Notes: generated from the sequence alone by a model not told the origin. 61,243 nt of DNA from a cf. Phormidesmis sp. LEGE 11477 (GCF_015207105.1 NZ_JADEXO010000021.1:1-61243), one strand, 5' to 3'. Counted from the first letter of the stretch, positions 9,097 to 18,329 are shown. A program made the numbers and translations.

Positions 9097-10617
9097 TTAT
9101 TCATCTGGTCTTTCTCCGTTTAGTCTGACCACTATGTCCGGGTATACTTTACTCGGGCCGGTAGGGTTGATTCTTTGCAAAGACAGCCCCAGAAAACTGT
9201 TGAGTTCTCTGCCAATCCATAGCTGTTCTGCCTCAGAAAGAGATTTACCTTCAATGGAATATTCCTGCTTCTTTGCGTGAATTGATAGTTTAGGCGGTAG
9301 ACGAATGCTACTAGACGAGACAGTAAGCTTTTTCTTGTCGTAGTAGTGAGTGAAAGTATAGCCAGGGTTATAGGTTAAAAGCTTGATGCTGTTAAATGGA
9401 GACGCTATGCGTGTTGGTTTAATATCAGACAGTTGACTGTGACGATGCCCTCTTGCCGTTCCTGCACAGACGCCTGATGTGCGGCTGATAAATATCACGT
9501 TATATTCATTTGCACCTTGCCAATATCTTTGAAAAGCGTCTAACAGGACACTTCCGTTCAAGACGGAGAGAATGATAATCGCTACAGGCGGTCCTGTGAA
9601 AGGCATTACCATTGCAAACAAGAAAGGTGTAAAGAGAAGACAACCTAGTAAGTCAAGGTATGGGTTTCGAGACGATGACTCAGAGACGATCTTGAGTTCG
9701 TCCTTTTGACGATAGATATGTAGTTGAGACGAGTCAGGTCGCAGATAGGGAAAATAGCAGCCGGACAGGTCGTCTTTGGAATTGAGAGCCAAAAGGGCGA
9801 TCGCAGCCGATTCAAAGCGCTGATCCGCGTAGGGCGCACTCATCTGCGACAGCCAACGAGTAAACCAATCGCTCAATCCTGAAATTTCACATAGGCGCTC
9901 AATCTGGACGCGGCCATCGAATTGAGGTAATTCTGAGGGGTGCATGCCAGTCAATAGATAAAGCAGCGTCATCCCTAGACTATAGAGATCGGAAGCAGGC
10001 GTAGTTTGTCCTAAAAATTGTTCTAGCGGCATGTAGCCATAGCTGCCGACGATGGTGACTGTACCGCTGCCTTTACTCGCGGTAATCTGCACAGCGCCAA
10101 AATCAACTAGGTAGACGTTTCTTTCCATGACACCTGCGATCCTGACAGTTGCTCTAGGAGAAGGATCGCTAATTAGAATATTGCTGGGCTTAATATCGCG
10201 ATGAATGACGGGCGGAAGCTGCTGGTGTAGATAGATCAGCGTTGTCAGCAGCTTTTGGGCGATCGCAATAACTTCTGCTTCAGAAAATAGTTTGCCAGCT
10301 TCGACTACTTTCTGAAGCGACGGGGCCGGAATGTAGGTCTGCACTAGCACAAAGCTATGCACACCGTCGACTTCAGCTTCAAAGCTGTCTTTGTATTGAG
10401 GAATAGAGGAATGTTCTAGCTGCTGAAGGATCTGAGCTTCTCTTTGGAATAGCTTGAGCCCATCCCAGTCGAAGGCATGGCTGAACTGAAGAATTTTGAC
10501 GATGACAGGCGTATTGGTATAGAGATCTCTCGCTAGAAACGTCCGTCTGCCTGCTTTGTGGCTGAGCGCCTGCTGAAGGAGGTATTGACGGATCGTTCGG
10601 CTGGTCAGTTCCCTCAT
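9097..10617 (-). CDS. Ser/Thr protein kinase, paralog of its downstream neighbour
   Basis: 506-residue Hanks-type kinase with invariant Lys in VIVKIL (Lys41), HRDIKPSN (139-146), VDFG (171-174) and GSYGYMPLEQFLG. As in the paralog, the P-loop is replaced by AGRRTFLA. Two hydrophobic segments lie at about 325-365, followed by a cytoplasmic-type C-terminal domain that also resembles the neighbour's (LLTYNPGY, LSIHAKK, WIGRELNSFLGL). The shared architecture shows a tandem duplication of the whole gene rather than of the kinase domain only. The gap to the next gene is about 58 bp. The substrate is unknown; the nearby FHA protein is a speculative partner. Confidence 0.93.
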   Translation of the reverse strand: MRELTSRTIRQYLLQQALSHKAGRRTFLARDLYTNTPVIVKILQFSHAFDWDGLKLFQREAQILQQLEHSSIPQYKDSFEAEVDGVHSFVLVQTYIPAPSLQKVVEAGKLFSEAEVIAIAQKLLTTLIYLHQQLPPVIHRDIKPSNILISDPSPRATVRIAGVMERNVYLVDFGAVQITASKGSGTVTIVGSYGYMPLEQFLGQTTPASDLYSLGMTLLYLLTGMHPSELPQFDGRVQIERLCEISGLSDWFTRWLSQMSAPYADQRFESAAIALLALNSKDDLSGCYFPYLRPDSSQLHIYRQKDELKIVSESSSRNPYLDLLGCLLFTPFLFAMVMPFTGPPVAIIILSVLNGSVLLDAFQRYWQGANEYNVIFISRTSGVCAGTARGHRHSQLSDIKPTRIASPFNSIKLLTYNPGYTFTHYYDKKKLTVSSSSIRLPPKLSIHAKKQEYSIEGKSLSEAEQLWIGRELNSFLGLSLQRINPTGPSKVYPDIVVRLNGERPDE

Positions 10618-10773
10618 GTCAAACTTCCTTACTTGTAAATGTATTGTCTAATTAAAGACTGCGTAAATACTATGTGGTTGCCTAAGATTTGTCAATATGT
10701 TGTCGATTTACTGCGTATGTAAAGTGTGAGGAAGCGATCACGATAGGATGGGTAGGTTGATTTTGATAGCCCT

Positions 10774-13161
10774 ATGGCAAAGCCTTCTTTACAAGCTTCA
10801 AAGGAAGGACAGCGGCTGGCGGCGCAGTCTTTAAAGCTGTCAGGAATTACTAAGACAGACCTAAGCCATGCAGCTGGCTGCAGTCGACAGCCGGTAATCA
10901 ATTTTTTTAAGGGCGTTGCGATCGAACAGGGACTATTTTTGCGGCTGTGCGATCGCCTCGGTTTGGACTGGCAGATGATCGCAGGATTAACTCAAGCCTC
11001 AGATGTCATAGTAACGCCTAAGTCAGAGAAGTCAGAAGGAGAGAAGGTAGAAGGACTCAGTGGCTCAGAAGAGGCAGAAGATATTGATGAACTGGTGCGA
11101 TCGCTTCGTCAAACCGCAACCGAGAGCCTCTATGAACGCTGCGGCACCATGCGCGTGCTCGATATGTCTCAACCCGTGGGGCTAGGCGATCTTTACACCA
11201 ACGTCAACATTCTCGAACAAGTCAGCAGCCATCAGCGCCGACCGCTGCAAGATTTGCTTGCCCAAGCTGAAGCCGGAGACTTTGACCGCCTAGGATTCGG
11301 TCAGGTTTCGCAGCCGCGCGTCCCTGTGATGGAAGCAGTCGCTCAGCACAAAAAGCTAATTGTGCTAGGAAAGCCCGGTGCCGGTAAAACTACCTTTCTA
11401 AAGCATTTAGCCATTCAATGTATCGATGGCCAGTTTGAGCCGGATCGCCTGCCTCTATTTATCAATCTAAAACAGTTTGCTGAGAATCCAAATCGGCTAG
11501 GACTGCTCTCTTTTTTAAGCCATCGGCATTTAAAGAGTCGAATAACGGCTTTGAGTGAAACGGAAATTGAAAAACATCTGTTGCAGCTAAAACAGGTACT
11601 GATTGCGGGCCGAGCATTGTTGCTGTTGGATGGTTTAGATGAGGTGAGCCAAGAGGCGCACAATTGGGTACTGCGTGAAATTCGCGTTGTCTCTGAAGAG
11701 TTCCATGACAATCATTTTCTGATGACCTGCCGGGTCGCTGCCTGGGAGTATACCTTTGAGCAGTTTACAGAAGTGGAGATTGCCGACTTTGACGCCGATC
11801 AGGTAAAAGCGTTTGCCCATCGGTGGTTTGCGAACAAGCCAATGCTGCCGCAGACGTTTTTGCAAGGTTTGGCCAAGCGGCCCAGGCTAGCAGAGTTAGC
11901 AGTAACGCCTTTGTTGTTGACGCTGCTGTGTTTGGCATTTGAAGTATCGAGTTCGCTGCCTAGCAGCCGCAGCGAACTGTATCAAGAAGGGATTGAAACA
12001 CTGCTCAAAAAATGGGACTCCTCGCGAGGAGTCCATCGCGACCAGGTGTATAAAAAACTATCGCTTAGGCGGAAGAAAGATCTGCTCAGTCAGATCGCCC
12101 TAACTACATTTCAGCAGGCACAGTACTTTTTCCGTCAGCGTGATTTGGAATATCTGATCACCCACTACATTCGCAACTTACCTGAGGCGAGCGACGATTT
12201 AGAGGTGCTACAGGTAGACAGTACAACAGTGCTGCATTCTATTGAGGCGCAGCACGGTTTGCTGGTGGAGCGAGCCAAACGCTGCTACTCATTTTCTCAT
12301 CTAACGTTTCACGAATATTTTGTCGCCCGAGAGCTGACGCTCAATAGCGACAACCTTAAAGAGACAATGGCGCGGCTAGCCGATCAGCAGGCGCTACAGC
12401 CTCGCTGGAGAGAAGTCTTTTTACTGACTAGTGAGCTGCTAAGAAATGCGGATCTGCTGCTGTCGCCGCTAGCAGCAAAAGCGTCTTCTCTTTTGGTCGA
12501 ATCGTCTAGGCTGCAAACGTTTTTAGCAGATGTCGCGCAGCAGGCTCAGCAGCCATATTTTGCAGGGTTTAAGCCAGCGGCGGTTCGCGCTTTTTTGTTT
12601 GATATTGATTTCGATATTGATGAAAACCGGGCGGTGGCGATTCGGCTAGATCGGCGAGCAAATTTGCTAGTCTGTGCAAGCTTTTTGACTCGAATGCTAG
12701 AAGGTGTTGGGTTAGAAGATGCGATCGCCCGCGTTAGGCAATACGACCAGCAGGTTAGCGATCCGCTCAAACAAATTGCCGGGTGCAAGTCTGCGAATGA
12801 GGCCATGATGATCGCCATTGAGATCGTGCTCGATTCTAAAAAGTTGAACCCTAAAGAAGATAAAAAACTAAAAGATATCATCGAGCGCTTTCACATTGAA
12901 CGATTCCAACCAGAGACGGCTGACGCTGAAGCAATCAAAGATGTCGCTGACGCCGCTCGCCATGTGGCCAAAGATCGCCGTCATATTCGTCAAAAATGGT
13001 CCTTCAGCGATGGTGAGAAGCAGTTGCTCAAACAGTATTATCGGACCGCAAAACTGCTGGTCGATTGTCTCTACAGCGACGGCTGTATGTTAGAACCAGA
13101 CCGCCGACAAGCGATCGAGAAAGGGTTGTTTAGTCCGACGGTGGCAAGCGATGTCAATTAA
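10774..13161 (+). CDS. HTH-NACHT NTPase (NLR-like, STAND class)
   Basis: 795-residue STAND ATPase. Residues about 10-72 form a helix-turn-helix-like domain with ITKTDLSHAAGCSRQPV. After a charged linker, residues 116-165 carry the conserved pre-NACHT stretch of cyanobacterial members (ERCGTMRVLD, YTNVNILE). NACHT follows, with Walker A GKPGAGKTT (199-207), Walker B LLLLDGLDEV (282-291) and a sensor-like TCRVAAWEY. The winged-helix and helical part continues to HLTFHEYFVARE (about 510), and the C-terminus is helical without obvious LRR, WD or TPR repeats. Some bacterial NACHT proteins are known anti-phage sensors. Whether this one defends against phage or regulates genes through the HTH is open. 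Its end overlaps the cupin gene by 11 bp. Confidence 0.9.
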   Translation: MAKPSLQASKEGQRLAAQSLKLSGITKTDLSHAAGCSRQPVINFFKGVAIEQGLFLRLCDRLGLDWQMIAGLTQASDVIVTPKSEKSEGEKVEGLSGSEEAEDIDELVRSLRQTATESLYERCGTMRVLDMSQPVGLGDLYTNVNILEQVSSHQRRPLQDLLAQAEAGDFDRLGFGQVSQPRVPVMEAVAQHKKLIVLGKPGAGKTTFLKHLAIQCIDGQFEPDRLPLFINLKQFAENPNRLGLLSFLSHRHLKSRITALSETEIEKHLLQLKQVLIAGRALLLLDGLDEVSQEAHNWVLREIRVVSEEFHDNHFLMTCRVAAWEYTFEQFTEVEIADFDADQVKAFAHRWFANKPMLPQTFLQGLAKRPRLAELAVTPLLLTLLCLAFEVSSSLPSSRSELYQEGIETLLKKWDSSRGVHRDQVYKKLSLRRKKDLLSQIALTTFQQAQYFFRQRDLEYLITHYIRNLPEASDDLEVLQVDSTTVLHSIEAQHGLLVERAKRCYSFSHLTFHEYFVARELTLNSDNLKETMARLADQQALQPRWREVFLLTSELLRNADLLLSPLAAKASSLLVESSRLQTFLADVAQQAQQPYFAGFKPAAVRAFLFDIDFDIDENRAVAIRLDRRANLLVCASFLTRMLEGVGLEDAIARVRQYDQQVSDPLKQIAGCKSANEAMMIAIEIVLDSKKLNPKEDKKLKDIIERFHIERFQPETADAEAIKDVADAARHVAKDRRHIRQKWSFSDGEKQLLKQYYRTAKLLVDCLYSDGCMLEPDRRQAIEKGLFSPTVASDVN

Positions 13162-13894
13162 TATCTATCCCCTCAACGCCACTTCAAAGGCGCTGATTAA
13201 TCGAGCTACCGATCAAGCTACCAGTCAGACTACCGATCAGGGGAGGCAGCTCATTCAAACCAGATTCTGGAAAGATGAAACGTTGGCGCTACCCGCGAAG
13301 GGGACGCATTTCGGCTTTGTTTGGCAAGGTGAAGCTCAGCTAGAGCGCAACGGGCAAACAGCGCCTTTCCCACTATCAGCGGGAATGTATTTTTCTGCGG
13401 CAGAAGCCGTCACTGTTGGCGGTCAAAATGGTGCGGGAATCGTAGTTACCCAACTAGTACACACGGGGCGTTTTTTGATCGGTGGGCCGATAGAATCAAA
13501 AGGCTGCTTCCCCTACATTGATGGCGGCACAACGAGCCTTTTGATTGCACCGACAAGAGTCGGCGATCCTTGTTTGCACGCGCTGTATATGCCGCCGAAC
13601 GTGAATCAGACAATGCATAGTCACCCGAGCGATCGCATTGGCATCATCATCAAAGGCGGCGGTCAATGCTGCGATCAAAAGACCTGCTACAACCTAATAC
13701 CCGGCACTTTGTTTCACATTTCATCTGATCATCAGCACCGATTTGTGACCTATGCCCAGGGTTTAGATTTGGTGGTATTTCATCCAGATAGTGATTTGGG
13801 ATTTCGCGATCGCAATCACCCCATGCTCAGCCGCACCTTAGTCAACAATATCAGGGCCACAGATCTGCCTAAGATTCAAACGCCTTCGAAATAG
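13151..13894 (+). CDS. cupin-fold protein overlapping the NACHT gene
   Basis: 247 residues with two cupin-like halves. The first (about 55-130) lacks clear metal ligands. The second has MHSHPSDRIG, then IKGGGQ, LIPGTLFHI and DHQHRF, giving several histidines suited to metal binding. It could be an enzyme or a small-molecule sensor. I cannot assign a substrate. The ATG lies inside the last codons of the NACHT gene (11-bp overlap, different frame), which argues for translational coupling and joint function. The N-terminal 30 residues are low complexity (TDQATSQTTDQ) and may be a tail or a mis-called start. Confidence 0.78.
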   Translation: MSINIYPLNATSKALINRATDQATSQTTDQGRQLIQTRFWKDETLALPAKGTHFGFVWQGEAQLERNGQTAPFPLSAGMYFSAAEAVTVGGQNGAGIVVTQLVHTGRFLIGGPIESKGCFPYIDGGTTSLLIAPTRVGDPCLHALYMPPNVNQTMHSHPSDRIGIIIKGGGQCCDQKTCYNLIPGTLFHISSDHQHRFVTYAQGLDLVVFHPDSDLGFRDRNHPMLSRTLVNNIRATDLPKIQTPSK

Positions 13895-13953
13895 GTCGTC
13901 ATAACGAAGATTTTGAGGGTGCTGTTGTGGTGACATGTTTAGAACGGCTTTAG

Positions 13954-14385
13954 TTAGAGTGCTTCAGGTGGATGCCAGCCCGCTTCGATCCAATACCGAC
14001 GCACCTCAATTGCGTCTGAGTCGCTGTCTAAACAGAGCGCAGCAACAGTAGCTCTTCCTATAGGAGTGATACCGACTACTCTAGTTCCATCATCTGACCA
14101 TCGAAAATGTTCACACCAAAGCTGAGTTCTTGGATTGAATAGTGGCGCGGTTTTTTCTGTTTCTGGATCCACTGCTTTGATTTTTCTGGATTTGTGTCCG
14201 TTGCACAAGGGGCAAGCTAGCCAAAGATTGGATTCGTCGTTAGTGCCGCCCTCCGCAAGTGGAACAATATGCTCAATCTCAAGGCGCGCCATAACAAGCC
14301 TTTGTGGACTTAAGCAGTAACCACAGCGATTTTGTGCTGATACTCGAATACGCTGAGAAAGGTCTACAGAAATATATCTGCTCAT
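13954..14385 (-). CDS. HNH endonuclease
   Basis: 143-residue HNH nuclease. It has a CGYC pair (about residues 21-24), the core LEIEHIVPLAEGG, NESNLWLACPLCN and HKSRKI, so the zinc ribbon is complete (CxxC...CxxC) and the catalytic His is present in EIEHIVP. It is predicted to cleave DNA. The ATG lies within ATGA, overlapping the stop of the small upstream gene by 4 bp, so the pair is translationally coupled. HNH genes of this type recur in cyanobacteria with the same kind of small helical partner (from memory of the family). That suggests a toxin-antitoxin-like or defence module, but the role is unproven. Confidence 0.88.
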   Translation of the reverse strand: MSRYISVDLSQRIRVSAQNRCGYCLSPQRLVMARLEIEHIVPLAEGGTNDESNLWLACPLCNGHKSRKIKAVDPETEKTAPLFNPRTQLWCEHFRWSDDGTRVVGITPIGRATVAALCLDSDSDAIEVRRYWIEAGWHPPEAL

Positions 14386-14750
14386 GCAGCATTTAGAGGA
14401 GGAATAAGACCACGCTCAACAGCTAATTTGAGAGCCTTAGCTTTACGAAGCAAACCGCGACGGTAGAGCTTCATTAGGAATTGCAGCTCTTTATTATCTG
14501 CTGGGGTGAGTTCATCTTCGCGCTGTTTATCGAGCAAGCTATTAAGGGTTGCCTGCTGCTGCTCATCGAGCTGCATGTTGCAGAGGGCAAGAACTTGGCT
14601 ATCGGGCAGAGTTTCTACAGGGTGCTCTATGAAACTGTGAGTGAGCCACTCTAAAAGAATATCTTCGGGACGCTGCTGGCTTTGGCTAGCAAGCTGCTGA
14701 GCCTGTCGAACAATGCTATCTGGGATATCAAGACTGATAGATTGAACCAT
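14382..14750 (-). CDS. small helical partner of the HNH nuclease (antitoxin-like)
   Basis: I start this at the ATG at 14750 (122 residues). A longer frame reaches 14840, but its first 30 residues look unlike protein. The N-terminus, VQSISLDIPDSIVRQA, resembles the ribbon-helix-helix strand-helix start of antitoxins. It continues with RPEDILLEWL, and the C-terminal half is helical and charged with LRKAKALKLAVERGLIPP. Members of this family typically precede an HNH nuclease in cyanobacteria, as here with a 4-bp ATGA overlap. A role in neutralising or targeting the nuclease is inferred from gene order only. The ATG has no strong ribosome binding site. Confidence 0.75.
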   Translation of the reverse strand: MVQSISLDIPDSIVRQAQQLASQSQQRPEDILLEWLTHSFIEHPVETLPDSQVLALCNMQLDEQQQATLNSLLDKQREDELTPADNKELQFLMKLYRRGLLRKAKALKLAVERGLIPPLNAA

Positions 14751-14900
14751 AAGAACACTAGTCAAACGCCTGTTGTTTGATTCTAGCGAAAGCTGCGGAT
14801 TTACTGTAAGCCTGTCTAAGCAGTTATTTCTAGACTGCACCTGGTTGGCTAAGTTTCGAGTGCTCGTTATATAGGTGATCGCGTCTCAACAGTCACGGGC

Positions 14901-15248
14901 TTAGGCATTGTATCTATTGCTTAGCCAGTTCCAGACCCGGTTATATGCACGGTTGTAGAAGGGTTCGCCTAAGCCTAAGCAGAGTGTAATGAAAAAGAGG
15001 TATTGATTGATCTTCTGCAAAGGTGTTTTTGTGTCATAGAGTATGAGGATAAAGGCACCAGCACCGTAAACGATTGCCCAGATGAGGCTACGAAAAAGAG
15101 ATCGAGCCACGAGTTCACGCTGGCTGACTAGTGTTTCTTTGTTCCACCATTTGAGCATGATTTCTACGGCGCTATTAAGCAATCCACCGAATAGACCGGC
15201 GGCTATTCCAAAAAGCACTGTCTTATCGGTTGCGGTGAAATATTCCAT
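14901..15248 (-). CDS. small hypothetical membrane protein
   Basis: 115 residues with about three transmembrane segments (residues 10-30, 48-70 and 80-98) and no recognised motif. It lies 17 bp (from 15248 to the 15266 stop) downstream of another small membrane protein of similar size and layout. The two are likely co-transcribed and may be distant paralogs or subunits of one complex. The function is unknown. Confidence 0.6.
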   Translation of the reverse strand: MEYFTATDKTVLFGIAAGLFGGLLNSAVEIMLKWWNKETLVSQRELVARSLFRSLIWAIVYGAGAFILILYDTKTPLQKINQYLFFITLCLGLGEPFYNRAYNRVWNWLSNRYNA

Positions 15249-15265
15249 CGGTGAACCAGTAGAGT

Positions 15266-15622
15266 TTATTCTTGGCTGCTGTCTTCAGGGGTGGTTTGGC
15301 GCTGCGCTAGAGCGACTCTGATCTGGCTGCTGATGGGCGTGACGATACTGAGGAAGATGGCGGTTTTGAAGAAGAAGGGGACAATGCCTTCGGGGGCAAT
15401 GTTGAGCGATCGCACCGGCTCCCAGTTGGTAATCAAAGCGCCGCCGATGCTAAATAGCACCGCTAAACTCAGCGTACTAAAGGCGAATTTGCGAAGAGTA
15501 ATGCCCCAGCCTAACCATTCTTTGTTGACTAGATAGTCTAAACCGACCTCTTGAAGCGTGATCAAAAAGCCACTGACAAATCCGAGGGCGGTAACTATTA
15601 AAAGGGACTGGGTAATTGGCAT
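15266..15622 (-). CDS. small hypothetical membrane protein
   Basis: 118 residues when started at the ATG at 15622; a TTG at 15655 in the same frame would add 11 residues, mostly charged. Three hydrophobic segments are visible, at about residues 5-25, 45-68 and 85-105, with WGITLRKFAFSTLSLAV between. No family is recognised. It is the upstream member of a two-gene membrane-protein pair. The region upstream to the ABC operon is a divergent promoter region of about 290 bp. Confidence 0.6.
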   Translation of the reverse strand: MPITQSLLIVTALGFVSGFLITLQEVGLDYLVNKEWLGWGITLRKFAFSTLSLAVLFSIGGALITNWEPVRSLNIAPEGIVPFFFKTAIFLSIVTPISSQIRVALAQRQTTPEDSSQE

Positions 15623-15918
15623 TTTTAGCTGCTTAGAATGCTTGAGAGAACTCAAAAAGAAAGTGCTTGAAAGAAGGAAGCAATTTTTTTCAAAGGATCG
15701 TAACCTTTACCAACTGAATTTTATCAGCGTCTGAGCCCCAACCTAATCCATCTAATTGCTCACTTGATTGGCCCATTGGTTTCTCAATAACAGACATAGC
15801 CTAAAGATTCTTGTCGAAATCATTTTGGCAGTATAAACCAGCACAAACTTAAGTCAAGCCATCTTCTACGTTGTATACAAATCATCCGCTTGCAACGTCA
15901 GCAGAACTAGATAGGCTT

Positions 15919-16593
15919 ATGGATTATTCGTTTGATTTCTCGGTCATCTGGGACAACTTCGGTGTCTTGTTAGCAGGCGCGTGGCTAACGCTAAGACTAT
16001 CGCTACTGGCCGTGGCGTTTGGTTTAGTCATTGGTATTGTCGGCTCTCTATTTAGGACTTCTGGGAACCGCTTGCTCAATGGTATCGCCCTGGCCTATGT
16101 AGAGATTATTCGCAATACGCCTTACCTGATTCAGCTCTTTTTTATCTTCTTTGGCTTGCCAGCATTAGGGCTGAAGCTCTCAGCAGAACAAGCGGCGATT
16201 GTTTCTCTGGCAATTAACTTTGGTGCCTACTCGACTGAGATTGTCAGAGCAGGCGTAGAGAGCATTCCAAAAGGGCAGGTCGAAGCCGGTCTGGCCATCG
16301 GCTTCAACAAGCTAGACGTGTTTCGTCATATCGTGATTCCGCCAGCTCTAGCTAATATTTACTCCTCATTAGTGGGGCAGGTGATTCTGGCCGTTTTGTT
16401 TACCAGCGTGGTTTCACAAATTGCGGCTGAAGATCTCACCTATGCTGGCAACTATCTAGATGCTAGAACATTTCGCAGTTTTGAGATTTACTTCACCTTG
16501 GCGATTCTCTATCTCGCGATTGTTTGGATTGTCAAAGCACTGGCCTATGTCATAGAATCTCGCTTTTTTGAGTTTGCTAAGTACAGGCAATAG
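15919..16593 (+). CDS. polar amino-acid ABC transporter permease (first)
   Basis: Membrane subunit of the His/Glu/Gln-type ABC importers. I start at the ATG at 15919, giving 224 residues and the usual N-terminus (FDFSVIWDNFGVLLAG); a TTG at 15871 would add 16 atypical residues. It contains about five transmembrane helices, the family segment VEIIRNTPYLIQLFF, and the ATPase-contact EAA loop EAGLAIGFNKLDVFRHIVIPPAL. It pairs with the second permease 115 bp downstream as the heterodimeric pore. The operon order is permease, permease, binding protein, ATPase. The exact amino acid cannot be deduced. Confidence 0.93.
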   Translation: MDYSFDFSVIWDNFGVLLAGAWLTLRLSLLAVAFGLVIGIVGSLFRTSGNRLLNGIALAYVEIIRNTPYLIQLFFIFFGLPALGLKLSAEQAAIVSLAINFGAYSTEIVRAGVESIPKGQVEAGLAIGFNKLDVFRHIVIPPALANIYSSLVGQVILAVLFTSVVSQIAAEDLTYAGNYLDARTFRSFEIYFTLAILYLAIVWIVKALAYVIESRFFEFAKYRQ

Positions 16594-16708
16594 GCAGTGT
16601 AGGCAGGAAGCAGACTGGCTTGAAAATCTAGCTTTCTCGTAGAAACTAACTCTCTAACCAATCCGCTAAAAGTCAACTATCCCAAGCCAACTATTAGGAA
16701 CGGTAGCC

Positions 16709-17359
16709 ATGGACGAGTTTACGCTATCTCGTATTTTTATCAACCTTGTCATAGCCACCAGATGGACAATTATTTTATCTCTGATCGCCTTTGTGGGGGG
16801 TGGACTAGTCGGCGCTTTGATCGCACTGATGCGGATCTCTTCTAACAAGCTGCTAAGTCGGATTAGCTGGCTGTACATTGAATTTTTTCAAGGAACCCCT
16901 TTACTGCTACAGCTGTTTTTAGCATTCTTCGGTTTCTCGGTGGTTACTGGCATCAACCTGTCGCCTTTAGTCGCTGCGGCCATAGCGCTCACCGCTTATA
17001 CCAGTGCCTTTCTAGGCGACATCTGGCGCGGCTCTATCCAGGCTGTACCCAGAGGTCAGTGGCAAGCAGCCTCGGCGATTGGCTTTGGCTATTTCGACCA
17101 GTTGAAACTAATCATTTTGCCGCAGGCGGTGCGGTTGGCGATCGCACCCACAGTCGGTTTTCTAGTACAGGTAATCAAAGGCACCTCGCTCGCCTCTATC
17201 ATCGGCTTTACCGAACTCTCTCGGGCGGCCTCTTTGATCAATAATGTCACCTTGCAGTCGCTGCTGATCTTTGGCCTAGCCGGACTGATTTACTTTGCCC
17301 TTTGCTATCCGCTTTCGACCTGGAGCCAGCGGCTAGAGAAAAAGCTGGCCTACAAGTAA
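16709..17359 (+). CDS. polar amino-acid ABC transporter permease (second)
   Basis: 216-residue paralogous membrane subunit, with IEFFQGTPLLLQLFLAFFG (the family's RGTP-type helix) and the EAA loop QAASAIGFGYFDQLKLIILPQAV. It has about five transmembrane helices. It starts at ATG 16709. Together with the upstream permease it forms the transmembrane channel of an amino-acid importer served by the binding protein and ATPase encoded downstream. Confidence 0.93.
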   Translation: MDEFTLSRIFINLVIATRWTIILSLIAFVGGGLVGALIALMRISSNKLLSRISWLYIEFFQGTPLLLQLFLAFFGFSVVTGINLSPLVAAAIALTAYTSAFLGDIWRGSIQAVPRGQWQAASAIGFGYFDQLKLIILPQAVRLAIAPTVGFLVQVIKGTSLASIIGFTELSRAASLINNVTLQSLLIFGLAGLIYFALCYPLSTWSQRLEKKLAYK

Positions 17360-17429
17360 ACGCCTAAGCATCTCAGCAATTCAGCAACGGAAGAAAAAGC
17401 AGTTAGAGAAAACCTCGGAGGTAGAACAG

Positions 17430-18329
17430 ATGGTATTAGAGCTGCTAAGCGCAATGTTTTCAAAGTGGCAGAGGTTTGTTGCCTTCTGTCTTTTTAGCTT
17501 TTTGCTGGCTCTCGGCATTGCCGCCTGCGGTGGCGAACCCACTTCAGTCGGGTCACAAGCTCAGATTACGCCTGAGGATATTGCTCAGCTTCCGGTCGAA
17601 GCGACCCTAGAACAAATTCGAGAATCCGGCCAGGTTAAAGTGGCGGTGCCTTCGGATTTTCCGCCCTTCGGCTTTGTCAACACCTCTATGGAGCCAATCG
17701 GCTACGACATTGATATGGCCAAAGAGATTGCCAAGGGATTAAACGCCGAGCTAGAGATTATCCCTGTCGTGGGTGGCTATCGGATTCCATTTCTTCAAAC
17801 CGATCGGGTGGACATGATTATCTCTAGCCTCGGAAAAAATGACGAGCGTGATTTGATCATTGATTTCTCTGAGCCCTACGCTCCATTCTTTTCAGCGATC
17901 TACGGTGGGCCTAGCGCAGAGATTGCAGTGATTGAAGATCTCTCGAACCGCTCTATCGGAGTAGCCCAAGGATCGTTAGAAGATTTGGAAATCTCTAGTC
18001 TGACCGAGAATATCAGCAACGTCGATATCAAGCGATATGCCAACAACAGCCTGACGGCGTCGGCGCTGGTGTCTGGTCAGGTGGATGCGATCGCCACTGG
18101 AAACATCGTAGCCGCCAAACTCATTCGCGATAATCCTGCCAGTGAGATTACTAGCAAGTTCATCCTAAAAGATTCTCCTTGCTACGTCGGCGTCAGAGAA
18201 GGCGATACCGAATTTGTTGACAAAATCAATGAGATCATTGCGCTAACAAAGCAATCTGGGCGACTCAACGAAATGTCACAAGCGTGGTTTGGCGAGCCGC
18301 TACCTGAGGCGATCGCCCAAACCACTTGA
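17430..18329 (+). CDS. amino-acid ABC transporter substrate-binding lipoprotein
   Basis: 299 residues starting at ATG 17430, preceded by a good GGAGG at a suitable distance. A signal sequence ends in a lipobox (LGIAAC, Cys about residue 33). The mature chain is a family 3 solute-binding protein, with VAVPSDFPPFGFVN, IGYDIDMAKEIAKGL, VDMIISSL, ERDLIIDFSEPY and VDAIATGN. It should be anchored to the outer face of the plasma membrane and deliver a polar amino acid to the two permeases upstream. The residues that would set specificity cannot be read with confidence. Confidence 0.93.
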   Translation: MVLELLSAMFSKWQRFVAFCLFSFLLALGIAACGGEPTSVGSQAQITPEDIAQLPVEATLEQIRESGQVKVAVPSDFPPFGFVNTSMEPIGYDIDMAKEIAKGLNAELEIIPVVGGYRIPFLQTDRVDMIISSLGKNDERDLIIDFSEPYAPFFSAIYGGPSAEIAVIEDLSNRSIGVAQGSLEDLEISSLTENISNVDIKRYANNSLTASALVSGQVDAIATGNIVAAKLIRDNPASEITSKFILKDSPCYVGVREGDTEFVDKINEIIALTKQSGRLNEMSQAWFGEPLPEAIAQTT

